This document shows positions 18,420 to 26,531 of a stretch of DNA of 53,289 bases, piece after piece (the first letter of the stretch is position 1; each line of letters starts with the position of its first letter). The translations under genes and the position numbers were made by a program. The stretch spans positions 898-54,186 of the forward strand of contig JAHDDK010000024.1 in assembly GCA_020629375.1 (NCBI GenBank), read 5' to 3'. The stretch comes from Acidimicrobiales bacterium. GTDB lineage: Bacteria; Actinomycetota; Acidimicrobiia; Acidimicrobiales; SHLQ01. The notes under the pieces were generated by a model. It saw nothing but the letters and a program-made list of their open reading frames with translations, ran no database searches and had not been told where the DNA came from.

Positions 18420-19438
18420 GATTCGGCCTTCTTCTCGTGGTGGCCGCCGAACTCCTTGCGCATCGCCGACACGACCTTGTTGGTGAAGTCGTCGTTGCCT
18501 CGGCTGGAGAATCGATCGAACAGCGAAGACGTGATCGTCGCGGCAGGCACGCCGAGCTCGACAGCAGCCTGCACCGTCCAGCGGCCCTCACCCGAGTCCG
18601 ACACGCGTCCCTCGAACTCGTCGAGGTTCGGGTCGACAGCGAGCGCATGCGCGGTGAGGTCGACGAGCCACGAGCTGATCACCGAGCCGCGGCGCCACAC
18701 CTCGGTGACGGCGGTCGTATCGATGTTGTAGCGGTAGTACTTCGGGTCGCGGAGTGGGGTGGTCTCCGCGTCCTTGACTCGCTCCTCGGTACCGGCGTCG
18801 GCGGCCTCGAGAATGCCGAGACCCTCCGCCATCGCGGCCATCATTCCGTACTCGATCCCGTTGTGGACCATCTTGACGAAGTGGCCCGCACCATTGGGCC
18901 CACAGTGCAGCCAGCCCTTCTCGCCCGGGCGCAATGGTCCGCCGTCGTCGAGCGTGCGCGGCGCCACGTCGACACCGGGAGCGAGGGTATCGAGGAGCGG
19001 TTCGAGGACTTCGACTGCCTCGGCTGGGCCGCCAATCATCAGCGAGAAGCCGCGCTCGAGGCCGTACACGCCACCCGACGTACCGATGTCGACGAAGTGG
19101 ATGCCCTTCTCGGCGAGTTCTTCGGCCTTGTCGACGTCGTCCTGCCACATCGAGTTACCGCCGTCGATGATGATGTCACCGGGTTCGAAGTGTTCGGCCA
19201 CTGCGTCGACGGTCTGGCCAGCGAAGGCGGCTGGCACCATAACCCAGGCGATGCGCGGCGTCTCGAGGGCCGCAGCAAACTCTGCGAGGTCGTACGCCGG
19301 CGTCGCACCGGTGAGTTCGGCCAAGGCGTCGACCGCGTCACGGCTGATGTCGTACCCGACGGCGTCATGGCCGTCTCGCATGGCCCGCTGGACCAGACCT
19401 GATCCCATTCGACCGAGGCCGATCATTCCGAACTTCAT
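18416..19438 (-). CDS. gnd: 6-phosphogluconate dehydrogenase, decarboxylating (short type)
   Basis: The enzyme converts 6-phosphogluconate to ribulose 5-phosphate and CO2. The ATG at 19438 is preceded by AAGGAGA, giving 340 residues; the upstream nine codons of open frame are not needed. It is the short form, which is often NAD-linked, rather than the 470-residue form. Motifs are GMIGLGRMGSG at the N-terminus, GTSGGVYGLERGFSLMIGG, and GPNGAGHFVKMVHNGIEYGMM with the catalytic Lys and Asn. It heads the gnd-zwf unit. Confidence 0.95.
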   Translation of the reverse strand: MKFGMIGLGRMGSGLVQRAMRDGHDAVGYDISRDAVDALAELTGATPAYDLAEFAAALETPRIAWVMVPAAFAGQTVDAVAEHFEPGDIIIDGGNSMWQDDVDKAEELAEKGIHFVDIGTSGGVYGLERGFSLMIGGPAEAVEVLEPLLDTLAPGVDVAPRTLDDGGPLRPGEKGWLHCGPNGAGHFVKMVHNGIEYGMMAAMAEGLGILEAADAGTEERVKDAETTPLRDPKYYRYNIDTTAVTEVWRRGSVISSWLVDLTAHALAVDPNLDEFEGRVSDSGEGRWTVQAAVELGVPAATITSSLFDRFSSRGNDDFTNKVVSAMRKEFGGHHEKKAES

Positions 19439-19513
19439 GACTGTCTCCTTGCACCGAGCGATCATCGAGAGGGCAACCCCGGCGGCGGACGTCGCCGTTC
19501 CCCCTGACCAGAA

Positions 19514-20503
19514 TTGACTATCCGCAGACTAGGAGGGATCAAGCCGACGGGCTGCGAGCATGAGTCGGTGTCGCCTTTCGAACGAGGAGAACGAGGAGAA
19601 CGAGGTTCAGCTCCTGCGGCAATAGAGGTTCTCGCCGATGCCGTCGGGGCCGAGATTGTCAGCATGGTGGCCTTCGACCACGGAGCGACCGCGGTCGGAA
19701 CCGAAGAGGCCTCGGGCATCGTGCAGCTCACCATTGGAATGCCGGATGTGCAGTCGGCGGAGTCGCTGATCGAGATCCTGCGAATCGACCACGGACTCGA
19801 CGCCTCGCTGCGAACCGTCGACGAATCCTGGAAGGCGCAGAGCATCTCGACCATGGCGGTCACCACGACGCGGCGATTCGTCGTCGCCGCTCCCGGTGCG
19901 ACGGTAGAGGAGTCCGCCCGCGAGGTCATTCGTCTCGATCCGGGCGCGGCGTTCGGCCACGGCGGGCATCCGACGACGTCGCTGATGCTCCGGCTCCTCG
20001 ACGGCATTGATCTGGCGGGCACGAGGGTGCTCGACCTCGGATCCGGCACCGGCGTGCTCGCAATCGCCGCAGCGAAGGGCGGCGCGACCGAGGTCCTTGC
20101 GATCGACACCGATCACGAGGCCGTCGAATCGACTCGCGCGAATGTCGATCGCAACGGCGTCTCCTCTCGGGTCGATGTCCGTCGAGCGGATGGCGCCGAC
20201 ATTGATCTGCGTCACATCGATCTCGTCCTGGCGAATGTCACCCTCGACGTGCAGCGGTTGATCGCGCCTACCGTACGATCGGTCCCTCGGCTGGTCGTCA
20301 GTGGCGTGTTATGCGGCCAGGTCTCGGATACTCGTAACGCCCATCGCAGTCACGACGCCCGCCACATCCTCACGTTCGGATCGTGGGCGGCGATCCGATT
20401 CTGTGCGTCGGAAACCCGATCTCAGGTTCCGGCGACCAACACCCAGACTCCCGCAACGACCGCTCCAAGCAAGCCAAAGACGACAAGCAGGTACACCAGC
20501 TGA
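19514..20503 (+). CDS. prmA: Ribosomal protein L11 methyltransferase-like protein
   Basis: PrmA methylates ribosomal protein L11 using S-adenosylmethionine. The core is clear: FGHGGHPTTSLMLRLLDG, then motif I DLGSGTGVLAIAAAKGGATEVLAIDTD, and the post-motif DLVLANVTLDVQ. The start is uncertain: TTG 19514 is the longest, but the first 35 residues include three tandem GAACGAGGA units (encoding ERG repeats) and do not resemble PrmA; GTG 19568 or ATG 19664 are alternatives. The normal end (GSWAAIRF) is followed by about 30 unusual Pro/Thr-rich residues that overlap the convergent gene by 82 nt, as if an earlier stop had been lost. Confidence 0.8.
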   Translation: MTIRRLGGIKPTGCEHESVSPFERGERGERGSAPAAIEVLADAVGAEIVSMVAFDHGATAVGTEEASGIVQLTIGMPDVQSAESLIEILRIDHGLDASLRTVDESWKAQSISTMAVTTTRRFVVAAPGATVEESAREVIRLDPGAAFGHGGHPTTSLMLRLLDGIDLAGTRVLDLGSGTGVLAIAAAKGGATEVLAIDTDHEAVESTRANVDRNGVSSRVDVRRADGADIDLRHIDLVLANVTLDVQRLIAPTVRSVPRLVVSGVLCGQVSDTRNAHRSHDARHILTFGSWAAIRFCASETRSQVPATNTQTPATTAPSKPKTTSRYTS

Positions 20504-22179
20504 CCAACCCACGTCGGCCTCGACCGAATCTCTCCACCGGCTTGGCGACGTTCGTCTTGGCTAGCCTTGATGAGATCCCGTTCGAGAGCGAGCTCGTCTC
20601 GGCGACGTTCGCGATCTGCTCGGTCGTTTGCACGAGCGACGGCCCGTTCATGCTTGACGATCTCTCGTTTCGACCGACTCCTCGTGCGACTGGGTGACGT
20701 CATGAGGTCGGGGTCGAAGGGCTCGGCAACTCGCTGTTGCTCGATCAACGTGCGCGCTTCGGCAGCGATCGTCTCGGGTGCTTTCCACGTCGACTCGAGC
20801 GGCGGATCGACCGCAACCGTGAACTTCGGGGGCGGTCGTTCGGTAACAACCTCGGCGTCGATCGTTTCGACATCCGGCCGGGGAATCGAGGGAGGTTTCG
20901 GCTCGCGGAGGTCGATGACCTCTGGCCCGGGTGATCCAGCGGGAACGAAACCGGAGACGTTCCACGATGGCCACTCCGCCTCGGCATCCTCAACCTCCAC
21001 GGTCGACACTGCGGACTCGTGGGTGCCGGAGGTGGAGTCGCCATCGAGGAGATCGGCGAATCCGGGAGTGTCCCAACCGACCTCAGGACGGGCGGCTTCT
21101 TCGACCGCTGACGCCGTCGCCGCAATGTCCGCGACCGGACGCTCGATGGGCCCACCGAGCGGTGGTGGATCGGACACATCGGTGCGGAGGTCGATCACCG
21201 TCGACGAATCGTCGACATCGCTGACGAGCTCCGGCCCTTCGAGAGAAACATGGTCACTGGCGGTCCGCTCGGTCGCTTCGGCCAACTCATCGATGGGCGC
21301 TGGTTCCTCATCGACTACGACGCCGGATGCCTCGATAGGCGCTGGTTCTTCATCGGTGAGCGGTGGCTCATGGTCGACGGCAACGGCGATGTCTGCCGGG
21401 GGCGGGGCTGGTACCGATGGCGCGTCGAGGATCGCGGGTTCCGACGTGTCGACGTTCGTCTCCGGTGGCGCCATGTCGGCGTGGGTGGGAGCGGATTCGG
21501 GGCGGGCTGGCTCGGCGCTGCTCGAGGACTGGGCCGGAGCGGTGTCGGCCGGCGACTCCGGGCGGCGGAGCATCTCCGCACGCCGAAGCAGGGCCTCCCG
21601 TCGATCGGCGAGGCGGCGTTCGCTCTCTGCGGTTCCGCTGATGGGAAGCGAACCCGGATCCGCTTCCGTGATGATTGGACGGGACTCCTCGGGAATGGTC
21701 GGGCTGATGACCGTCTCTGCCCGGCTGCCCGATGGCGCTGCGAGACCATCGGCACCGGTGTGAGTGGACACGTGACGACGGAACCGATGACCGGCCTCGA
21801 GGAGTGCTTCGCCGGCGACATCGCACGTTGCGAACGCCTCCCGGCGGATCTCCCGGGATGCTTCGAGGTCGTTGCGGACTCGGGCGCCGAGCGCCTCGAC
21901 TGAAAGGCGCTGCACAGCAAGAGCTGCCCGCTGACAGGTGTCGAGGTGATCCCGGACCTCGAGGATCGGGACCGACGTTCGTTCGGTGAGTGACAGGGCA
22001 GCGATCGAATCACGGAGGAACCGCTCGTCGGCAAGCAACATCGACGCGATGCTGGAAGCGCCGCTGGCATCCGACTCGTCCACCGCGGCGACCGACCGCC
22101 GAAACGCCCGCCAGGCGCGGATCGAGGGCCACTCGTCGACCACGAGTTGCTCTAGCTGTTGGACGTCGTCCTGGGACAT
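20422..22179 (-). CDS. Large acidic, low-complexity protein with a C-terminal membrane anchor
   Basis: No family is recognised in this 585-residue product. Residues 1-135 look folded and helical (QLEQLVVDEWPSIRAWRAFRR, EALGARVRNDLEASREIRREAF). Residues 150-470 are Pro/Glu/Asp/Ser-rich and disordered, with a repeated EEPAPI phrase. Residues 490-550 are a strongly basic, charged helix (RSRSKREIVKHERAVARANDRADRERRRDEL), probably a coiled coil. Residues 560-583 form one hydrophobic helix (GQLVYLLVVFGLLGAVVAGVWVLV). The topology suggests a tail-anchored cytoplasmic protein. It faces an OmpA-domain gene across a 182-nt divergent spacer. Confidence 0.75.
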   Translation of the reverse strand: MSQDDVQQLEQLVVDEWPSIRAWRAFRRSVAAVDESDASGASSIASMLLADERFLRDSIAALSLTERTSVPILEVRDHLDTCQRAALAVQRLSVEALGARVRNDLEASREIRREAFATCDVAGEALLEAGHRFRRHVSTHTGADGLAAPSGSRAETVISPTIPEESRPIITEADPGSLPISGTAESERRLADRREALLRRAEMLRRPESPADTAPAQSSSSAEPARPESAPTHADMAPPETNVDTSEPAILDAPSVPAPPPADIAVAVDHEPPLTDEEPAPIEASGVVVDEEPAPIDELAEATERTASDHVSLEGPELVSDVDDSSTVIDLRTDVSDPPPLGGPIERPVADIAATASAVEEAARPEVGWDTPGFADLLDGDSTSGTHESAVSTVEVEDAEAEWPSWNVSGFVPAGSPGPEVIDLREPKPPSIPRPDVETIDAEVVTERPPPKFTVAVDPPLESTWKAPETIAAEARTLIEQQRVAEPFDPDLMTSPSRTRSRSKREIVKHERAVARANDRADRERRRDELALERDLIKASQDERRQAGGEIRSRPTWVGQLVYLLVVFGLLGAVVAGVWVLVAGT

Positions 22180-22361
22180 CGACAGAACCCCACTCCTCCA
22201 ACGAAGATTGTACGGGCTGAAGCCACTCGTGACCCAACCGCCACGCTGAGCGTTGGCGAGGCATCACGTCGTTCGCTCTGCAGCCCGGACACGGCAGACT
22301 TTCTCATGATGTCGGGTTGGCGCACTTATGTCCTCCGTCCGCCTACCGACTGGAGTCGACA

Positions 22362-23306
22362 ATGAGTGATGGGAACCCCCCCGAGTACTACCCCCTTCGC
22401 TGGAAGGTCGCCGACGCCGCAGAGGATCTGTGGGCGCTTCATCGCGCGAAGATGCTCGTGTTGCTGCTCGTGCTGCTTCTGGCGGGCGGAGGTGCATGGG
22501 CCGCCTTCGGCCGAGACGGCGGCGACGTCGAGACGACCGACGGCGACACCCCGACGGACACAACTGCCCAAGCTTCGGACAGCCCGACGGGGCTCGAAGA
22601 CGACAACTCCGATCAAGACGGCAACACCGATTCCGACACCGCCGACGACTCGACCACTGTCGCCCCGACAACATCTGAAGCGGTCACCACGACGACCTCC
22701 TCGACAACGTCATCAACCACAACGAGTTCGACCACATCGACCACCACGACGACGGTCTCACCCAGGACGGCAGACGCAGCCACCATTGCCGCGACCGAAC
22801 CCGGAGCAATTCTCGACCTGACGAACAGTCAGGTGACCCTCATCGGCGGCGTGCCGACCGACGCGGTCGCCGACGAAACACTCACCCTCGCTCGGGCGAT
22901 CTTCGACGGCACCGAAATCGTCGACGAGCAGATCGTCGACGATTCGTTCCCCGCCCCCGACGTCGTGACGCTGCGTCTCTCGGCCGCCGACCTCTTCGGC
23001 TACAACTCCGATCAGCTGAACCCGACGTACACACCCTTGATCGACAAGATCGCCGCGGCCATGGTTGCCGCCGACACCTGGCAAGTCGAGGTCTCTGGTC
23101 ACACGGACGACACCGGCCCCAGCGACGGAAACCAGCGGCTGAGCGAGGGCCGGGCCGAATCCGCTGCGGCCCGACTCCGTGCGCAGGGCGTCGGCAGTGA
23201 GCGAATCACCGTCGTGGGTCGCGGCGAAGATCAGCCGGTCGCAGACAACGGCACCGAGGCAGGACGACTCGCCAATCGACGCGTCGAGTTCGCCATCACT
23301 CGCTGA
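22362..23306 (+). CDS. Membrane-anchored OmpA-domain protein (peptidoglycan binding)
   Basis: The ATG at 22362 gives 314 residues. There is a short cytoplasmic N-terminus, one membrane helix (about 28-46, MLVLLLVLLLAGGGAWAAF), a Thr/Asp-rich linker (50-140), and a C-terminal OmpA domain. The domain includes the VEVSGHTDDTGPSDGNQRLSEGRAESAAARL signature and the ending GRLANRRVEFAI. Such domains bind the diaminopimelate peptide of peptidoglycan. The linker should let the domain reach the wall from the membrane. The gene overlaps the convergent HD-domain gene by 11 nt. Confidence 0.88.
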   Translation: MSDGNPPEYYPLRWKVADAAEDLWALHRAKMLVLLLVLLLAGGGAWAAFGRDGGDVETTDGDTPTDTTAQASDSPTGLEDDNSDQDGNTDSDTADDSTTVAPTTSEAVTTTTSSTTSSTTTSSTTSTTTTTVSPRTADAATIAATEPGAILDLTNSQVTLIGGVPTDAVADETLTLARAIFDGTEIVDEQIVDDSFPAPDVVTLRLSAADLFGYNSDQLNPTYTPLIDKIAAAMVAADTWQVEVSGHTDDTGPSDGNQRLSEGRAESAAARLRAQGVGSERITVVGRGEDQPVADNGTEAGRLANRRVEFAITR

Positions 23307-24078
23307 CAGACACCCCGGTCCACCACTCGTCGAGCCGCGCTTCGAGCTCCGCACGTGGGAGGGACCCTTCGGTCCGCTTGACCTCGAGCAACATGCGCAC
23401 CGCCTCGCCGACCTTCGGCCCGGGCTCGATACCGAGGTACGCCATCACGTCCGAACCGTCCATGTCGGGTCGCTCAGCCGCACGTCGGTCGGCCTCGGCA
23501 AGCTCCGCGATCCGACGTTCGAGATCGTCCATGGCGTCCTGGATTCCTTGCGCCTTTCGACGATTCCGGGTCGTGCAGTCACATCGGATCAGATGATTGA
23601 GGTCGCCGAGCAGCGGTCCCGCTTCACGGGCGTAGCGTCGCACGGCGGAGTCGGTCCACCCGTCGCTGTATCCCTTGAACCGGCCGGAAAGCCGGACGAG
23701 CTCGCTCACGGGCTCGATCATGTCATCGTCGAAGCCGAGCGCCGTGAGACGCTTGATCGTCATGCGGGCGCCGACGGCCTCGTGATGGCGGAAGGTCACA
23801 CCCTCGCCGTCGATCCGACGAGTCCGCGGCTTCCCGACGTCGTGAAACAGCGCCGCCAGGCGCACCCGATCATCCGCGCGAGTCTTCGAGACAACCGCGA
23901 CGGTGTGGGCCAAGACATCCTTGTGTCGGTGAATGGGATCCTGCTCCATACGCAAAAGCGGTAGCTCGGGAGCGATGCGCTCCATACGACCGGAGTCGAA
24001 GGCCGACCACAGCGAGTCGGTCGGGTCGTCGGGGCGGAGAACGTCGAGCAGCTCGTGAGCCTCAGCGGTCATCGTCAC
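23296..24078 (-). CDS. Stand-alone HD-domain phosphohydrolase, CCA-enzyme C-terminal type
   Basis: The product of about 260 residues has HRHKDVLAHTVAVV and ALFHDVGKPRTR, giving the H...HD...D metal set, followed by FRHHEAVGARMTIKRL. This layout matches the HD and C-terminal part of bacterial tRNA nucleotidyltransferases, but the N-terminal nucleotidyltransferase domain is absent. Later segments (LIRCDCTTRNRRKAQGIQDAMDDLERRIAEL and MAYLGIEPGPKVGEAVRMLLE) also fit the CCA-enzyme tail. It may be a separate 2',3'-phosphodiesterase/phosphatase. TATCCT ends 7 nt before the GTG at 24078, supporting that start; ATG 24072 is the alternative. Confidence 0.85.
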   Translation of the reverse strand: MTMTAEAHELLDVLRPDDPTDSLWSAFDSGRMERIAPELPLLRMEQDPIHRHKDVLAHTVAVVSKTRADDRVRLAALFHDVGKPRTRRIDGEGVTFRHHEAVGARMTIKRLTALGFDDDMIEPVSELVRLSGRFKGYSDGWTDSAVRRYAREAGPLLGDLNHLIRCDCTTRNRRKAQGIQDAMDDLERRIAELAEADRRAAERPDMDGSDVMAYLGIEPGPKVGEAVRMLLEVKRTEGSLPRAELEARLDEWWTGVSVSE

Positions 24079-24114
24079 GGCTCGAAGGATACCGAGTGTG
24101 CGTATCGTGGAGAG

Positions 24115-24783
24115 GTGACCGACACCTCGGGCCCACCACCACCTCCGCCGTCCACTCCACCCCCGCCGCCGCTCGTCCCCGAGACCGGCGAACCGGCGTC
24201 CTCGAGGACCTCGAACGGGATCGCCGTCGCCGGCATCGTGACCGCACTCCTCGCGCTGATCTTGTCGATCATCGTGATCGGTGGGTTTCTCGGTTTCGTG
24301 TCGTTTGGGTTGTCGGCGATCGGGCTTCGACGGGCACGCCGAGGCCAAGGCGGCAAAGGTACGGCGATCGGCGGTCTTGTGCTGTCGGTTCTCGCGATTG
24401 CGGTGTCCGGCGCAGCATTCGCGATCATCCTGGCCACGATTCGTGGTGAGGATCGAGTCATCGACGACATCGTGTCGAGTTCGACCAACGAGACCTACCC
24501 GCCACAGCGAGATCTGGTCTCGATCGACTGCGGCACGTCGACGAACGGACGGATCGGCCTGGCCACGGTCGAACTCGTGAACCGATCGCCGTCTCCGTCG
24601 ATCTACGAAGTCACCGTCGAGTGGACCTCCGATACCGGACCGGTTACGGCTGTCACCAACAGCGAGTTCGTCGCGCAGGACGAGACCGTCCGCCTCGAAC
24701 TCCTCGAGCTGACCGGTGCTGGCGATCCGGCAGACTGCCGGGTCTCGAGGATCGAACGGTCCGGGATTCCTTTCCTGAACTGA
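24115..24783 (+). CDS. DUF4190-like two-helix membrane protein
   Basis: The 222-residue product begins with a proline-rich tail (PPPPPPSTPPPPPLVP), then two membrane helices (about 40-65 and 82-105) joined by the short basic turn GLRRARRGQGGKGTAIGG, the hallmark of DUF4190-type proteins. The remaining 110 residues should be extracytoplasmic, with two Cys (IDCGTS and ADCRVS) that may form a disulfide. TATCGT lies 6 nt before the GTG start. The role is unknown; a surface-exposed accessory protein is inferred. The next gene, 51 nt on, is a Tat-exported protein in the same direction. Confidence 0.75.
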   Translation: MTDTSGPPPPPPSTPPPPPLVPETGEPASSRTSNGIAVAGIVTALLALILSIIVIGGFLGFVSFGLSAIGLRRARRGQGGKGTAIGGLVLSVLAIAVSGAAFAIILATIRGEDRVIDDIVSSSTNETYPPQRDLVSIDCGTSTNGRIGLATVELVNRSPSPSIYEVTVEWTSDTGPVTAVTNSEFVAQDETVRLELLELTGAGDPADCRVSRIERSGIPFLN

Positions 24784-24833
24784 CTGGGCCAACCGGCTCA
24801 TTCGAGGTTCGCCATCTCGGTCGATTGGAAGCG

Positions 24834-25445
24834 GTGACAGATCGTCGAACTCTGCTCCGTGGCGGCGCGGCCGTGACCGCTGCCGCGTGGGCCACCCCGA
24901 GTGTGCTGGCGTTGGATCGTGTCGCCGCGGCATCTCCGTCCGAAGAGTGCGAGATCCCGGCGTTGTCGAACGGCGCCGTGCTCCAAGACCCGGCGCCCGC
25001 TTCGACCGCCGAGGGCGGGCCGATGGACTCCAACACCAACACGTTCGTCTGGTACGAAACCGGCCCGATCGAACTCACTGCGCCGCTCACGGTCAACCGA
25101 GTCACCGCCGGGAACTTCAACGGTGGATCAAACGAAGCTGTCGTCATCCCTGCCGGCACGTGGATTTGCTCGTTCTACGCGCACGGCGATCGACTCGACG
25201 ACGCCGGAGCCTTGACTGGCGCGATGACTTTCGCCAAAGCGGAGATCGTCGGGCTGATCTACCGAAACGCGGAGCTGAATGCGTCGTCGTTCCTCGAAGC
25301 GCCGGGGACCGCCTATGTCTACGGACCGATGGAAACGAACGACACGATGACGATGACGCTGACGCCCGGCGCACACACGATTAGTTGGAACATGCTCTTC
25401 GGTCCGCACCTCGATCAGATTCGGGTCATCACGGCGTGCCCCTGA
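24834..25445 (+). CDS. Tat-exported hypothetical protein
   Basis: The 203-residue product starts VTDRRTLLRGGAAVTAAAWATPSVLALDRVAAA, a twin-arginine signal (RR at 4-5, hydrophobic stretch, Ala-rich cleavage region). The mature part is beta-rich, with pieces such as VNRVTAGNFNGGSNEAVVIPAGTWI and MTLTPGAHTISWNMLFGP, and two Cys (near 40 and at the C-terminus). No family is recognised. It may be folded in the cytoplasm before export, as is usual for Tat substrates. It follows the DUF4190-like gene and probably shares its transcript. Confidence 0.7.
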   Translation: MTDRRTLLRGGAAVTAAAWATPSVLALDRVAAASPSEECEIPALSNGAVLQDPAPASTAEGGPMDSNTNTFVWYETGPIELTAPLTVNRVTAGNFNGGSNEAVVIPAGTWICSFYAHGDRLDDAGALTGAMTFAKAEIVGLIYRNAELNASSFLEAPGTAYVYGPMETNDTMTMTLTPGAHTISWNMLFGPHLDQIRVITACP

Positions 25446-25490
25446 AGCGTCCTGTTTGAGGGAGGCGGCGACCGACGACCTTGAGCGTTT

Positions 25491-25518
25491 TTGTCGCTGC
25501 GGAGCGTCGCACTATGAT
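25491..25518 (+). promoter_or_regulatory. Putative sigma70-type promoter
   Basis: TTGTCG (25491-25496), 16-nt spacer, TATGAT (25513-25518). It lies 45 nt before the ATG at 25564, with a GC-rich partial hairpin (GCCCGA / TCGGGGC region, 25541-25560) in between that could affect initiation. Judged by consensus only. Confidence 0.4.
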
Positions 25519-25563
25519 GCGGACTGCGGTGCGGAGCAGGGGCCCGAGACTTCGGGGCCTCTC

Positions 25564-25887
25564 ATGGAAACCACCACTACTTCAACCACCGAACTGATCG
25601 TCGTGTCCGAACTCCACCGGGACATGGACCTCGATCGGGCGCTTTCCTGGTTCAACGGCATCCTGGCCGGCGACGACTGGGGCATGCGTGACCGCGTCGA
25701 CGTGGTTGCAGATGACGGTCACCGGACCGTCCATCTGACCGTCTGGGGTAGTCGCTGGACGCTCGAGATCGACATCGAAGAGTCTCGCTCGCTCGGCGGG
25801 GTCATCGTCAGCGCACGCATCAAGGACCCCGCCGACGGTTACGAGCTTCCCGAACTCGCCGGCCTCGCGAAAGCCTTGGTCCCCTAA
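25564..25887 (+). CDS. Small hypothetical protein
   Basis: The ATG at 25564 gives 107 residues after discarding an unlikely 36-codon extension. The N-terminus is Thr-rich (METTTTSTTELIVVSEL), followed by an alternating strand/helix pattern (HRTVHLTVWGSRWTLEIDIEESRSLGG) and GYELPELAGLAKAL at the end. No signal peptide or membrane helix. Family not recognised. It is separated from the upstream Tat gene by a promoter-like element, so it is probably transcribed alone. Confidence 0.6.
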   Translation: METTTTSTTELIVVSELHRDMDLDRALSWFNGILAGDDWGMRDRVDVVADDGHRTVHLTVWGSRWTLEIDIEESRSLGGVIVSARIKDPADGYELPELAGLAKALVP

Positions 25888-25959
25888 CTTCACCAATCGG
25901 TGTCGAAACCCGAGAGCTCGGCTCGGCGGCAGCGGGGGCAAGCGGGCGCCGTCGCTCGA

Positions 25960-26385
25960 TCAGAAGGTGACGGTCTCGTCGAAGACCATGCCCTGATCGA
26001 GCGTCCGATGGACGGGACACTTCTTCGCGATGTCGGCGAGACGGGCACGTTGATCGTCGTCGAAGTCGCCGTCGATGAAGATCTCTGCCGTGACGTTGTG
26101 CAGAAAGCCTGAAGCGTCGTCATCGCAGTGTTCGCAGTCGTCAGCGTGGATCTTGTCGTAGGTGTAGCGAGCGCTCACCGAGTGGAGGTCCCACCCCTTG
26201 CGCTGGCAGTAGTACGACAGCGTGATGCACGTGCACGCGCCGAGCGAGCCAAGCAACATCTCGTACGGGTTCGGCCCGGTGTCGGTGCCGTTGAGGTCGA
26301 TCGGTTCGTCGGCGGCCCAGACGTGTCGGTCGTTGCGAATCTCGACGACGGTGCCCTGAGTCAGATCGGCAGTGATAGTGGTCAT
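25960..26385 (-). CDS. OsmC-family peroxide-reducing protein
   Basis: The 141-residue product has the OsmC/Ohr fold signature. The two catalytic cysteines sit in LLGSLGACTCITLSYYCQRKG (near residue 50) and IAKKCPVHRTLDQG (near residue 125). An acidic, Cys-containing insertion (HADDCEHCDDDASG) between them is unusual and could bind metal. Such proteins reduce organic hydroperoxides with thiol cofactors. The start at ATG 26385 is preceded by two direct TGTGTCATGCG repeats, possible regulator sites. It is closer to the YhfA/OsmC-like group than to Ohr. Confidence 0.85.
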   Translation of the reverse strand: MTTITADLTQGTVVEIRNDRHVWAADEPIDLNGTDTGPNPYEMLLGSLGACTCITLSYYCQRKGWDLHSVSARYTYDKIHADDCEHCDDDASGFLHNVTAEIFIDGDFDDDQRARLADIAKKCPVHRTLDQGMVFDETVTF

Positions 26386-26394
26386 GGCCGACAC

Positions 26395-26421
26395 TGTGTC
26401 ATGCGGGCTGTGTGTCATGCG
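26395..26421. promoter_or_regulatory. Direct repeats before the OsmC gene
   Basis: TGTGTCATGCG occurs at 26395-26405 and 26411-26421, a 16-nt period, immediately upstream of the OsmC start. Near by is a 7-bp hairpin GCGTTCG/CGAACGC (26434-26452). They may be an operator and leader for either divergent gene. Confidence 0.4.
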
Positions 26422-26531
26422 CAACGCGCGAAGGCGTTCGTTTGGCGAACGCTCAAGGTCGCCAGGGTGGCAACCCGATGAGACAGTAGATGACGAATCT
26501 GTAACAATCTTCATCCAGCTGTGATCCGGCG

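Noticed and set aside
16323..18731. 802-codon + strand frame
   Set aside because: Mostly antisense to pgl, zwf and gnd. Only the part from GTG 16647 to about 16890 has protein-like sequence and is reported as the frameshifted gene.
20567..21763. 398-codon Ser/Gly-rich + strand frame
   Set aside because: Mirror of the low-complexity Pro/Glu/Asp region in the minus-strand gene; no start signal or domain.
26386..26531. Possible c-di-AMP (ydaO) riboswitch before the M23 peptidase
   Set aside because: Wall hydrolases often carry one, but the conserved ydaO blocks are missing; only a small hairpin and direct repeats are seen.
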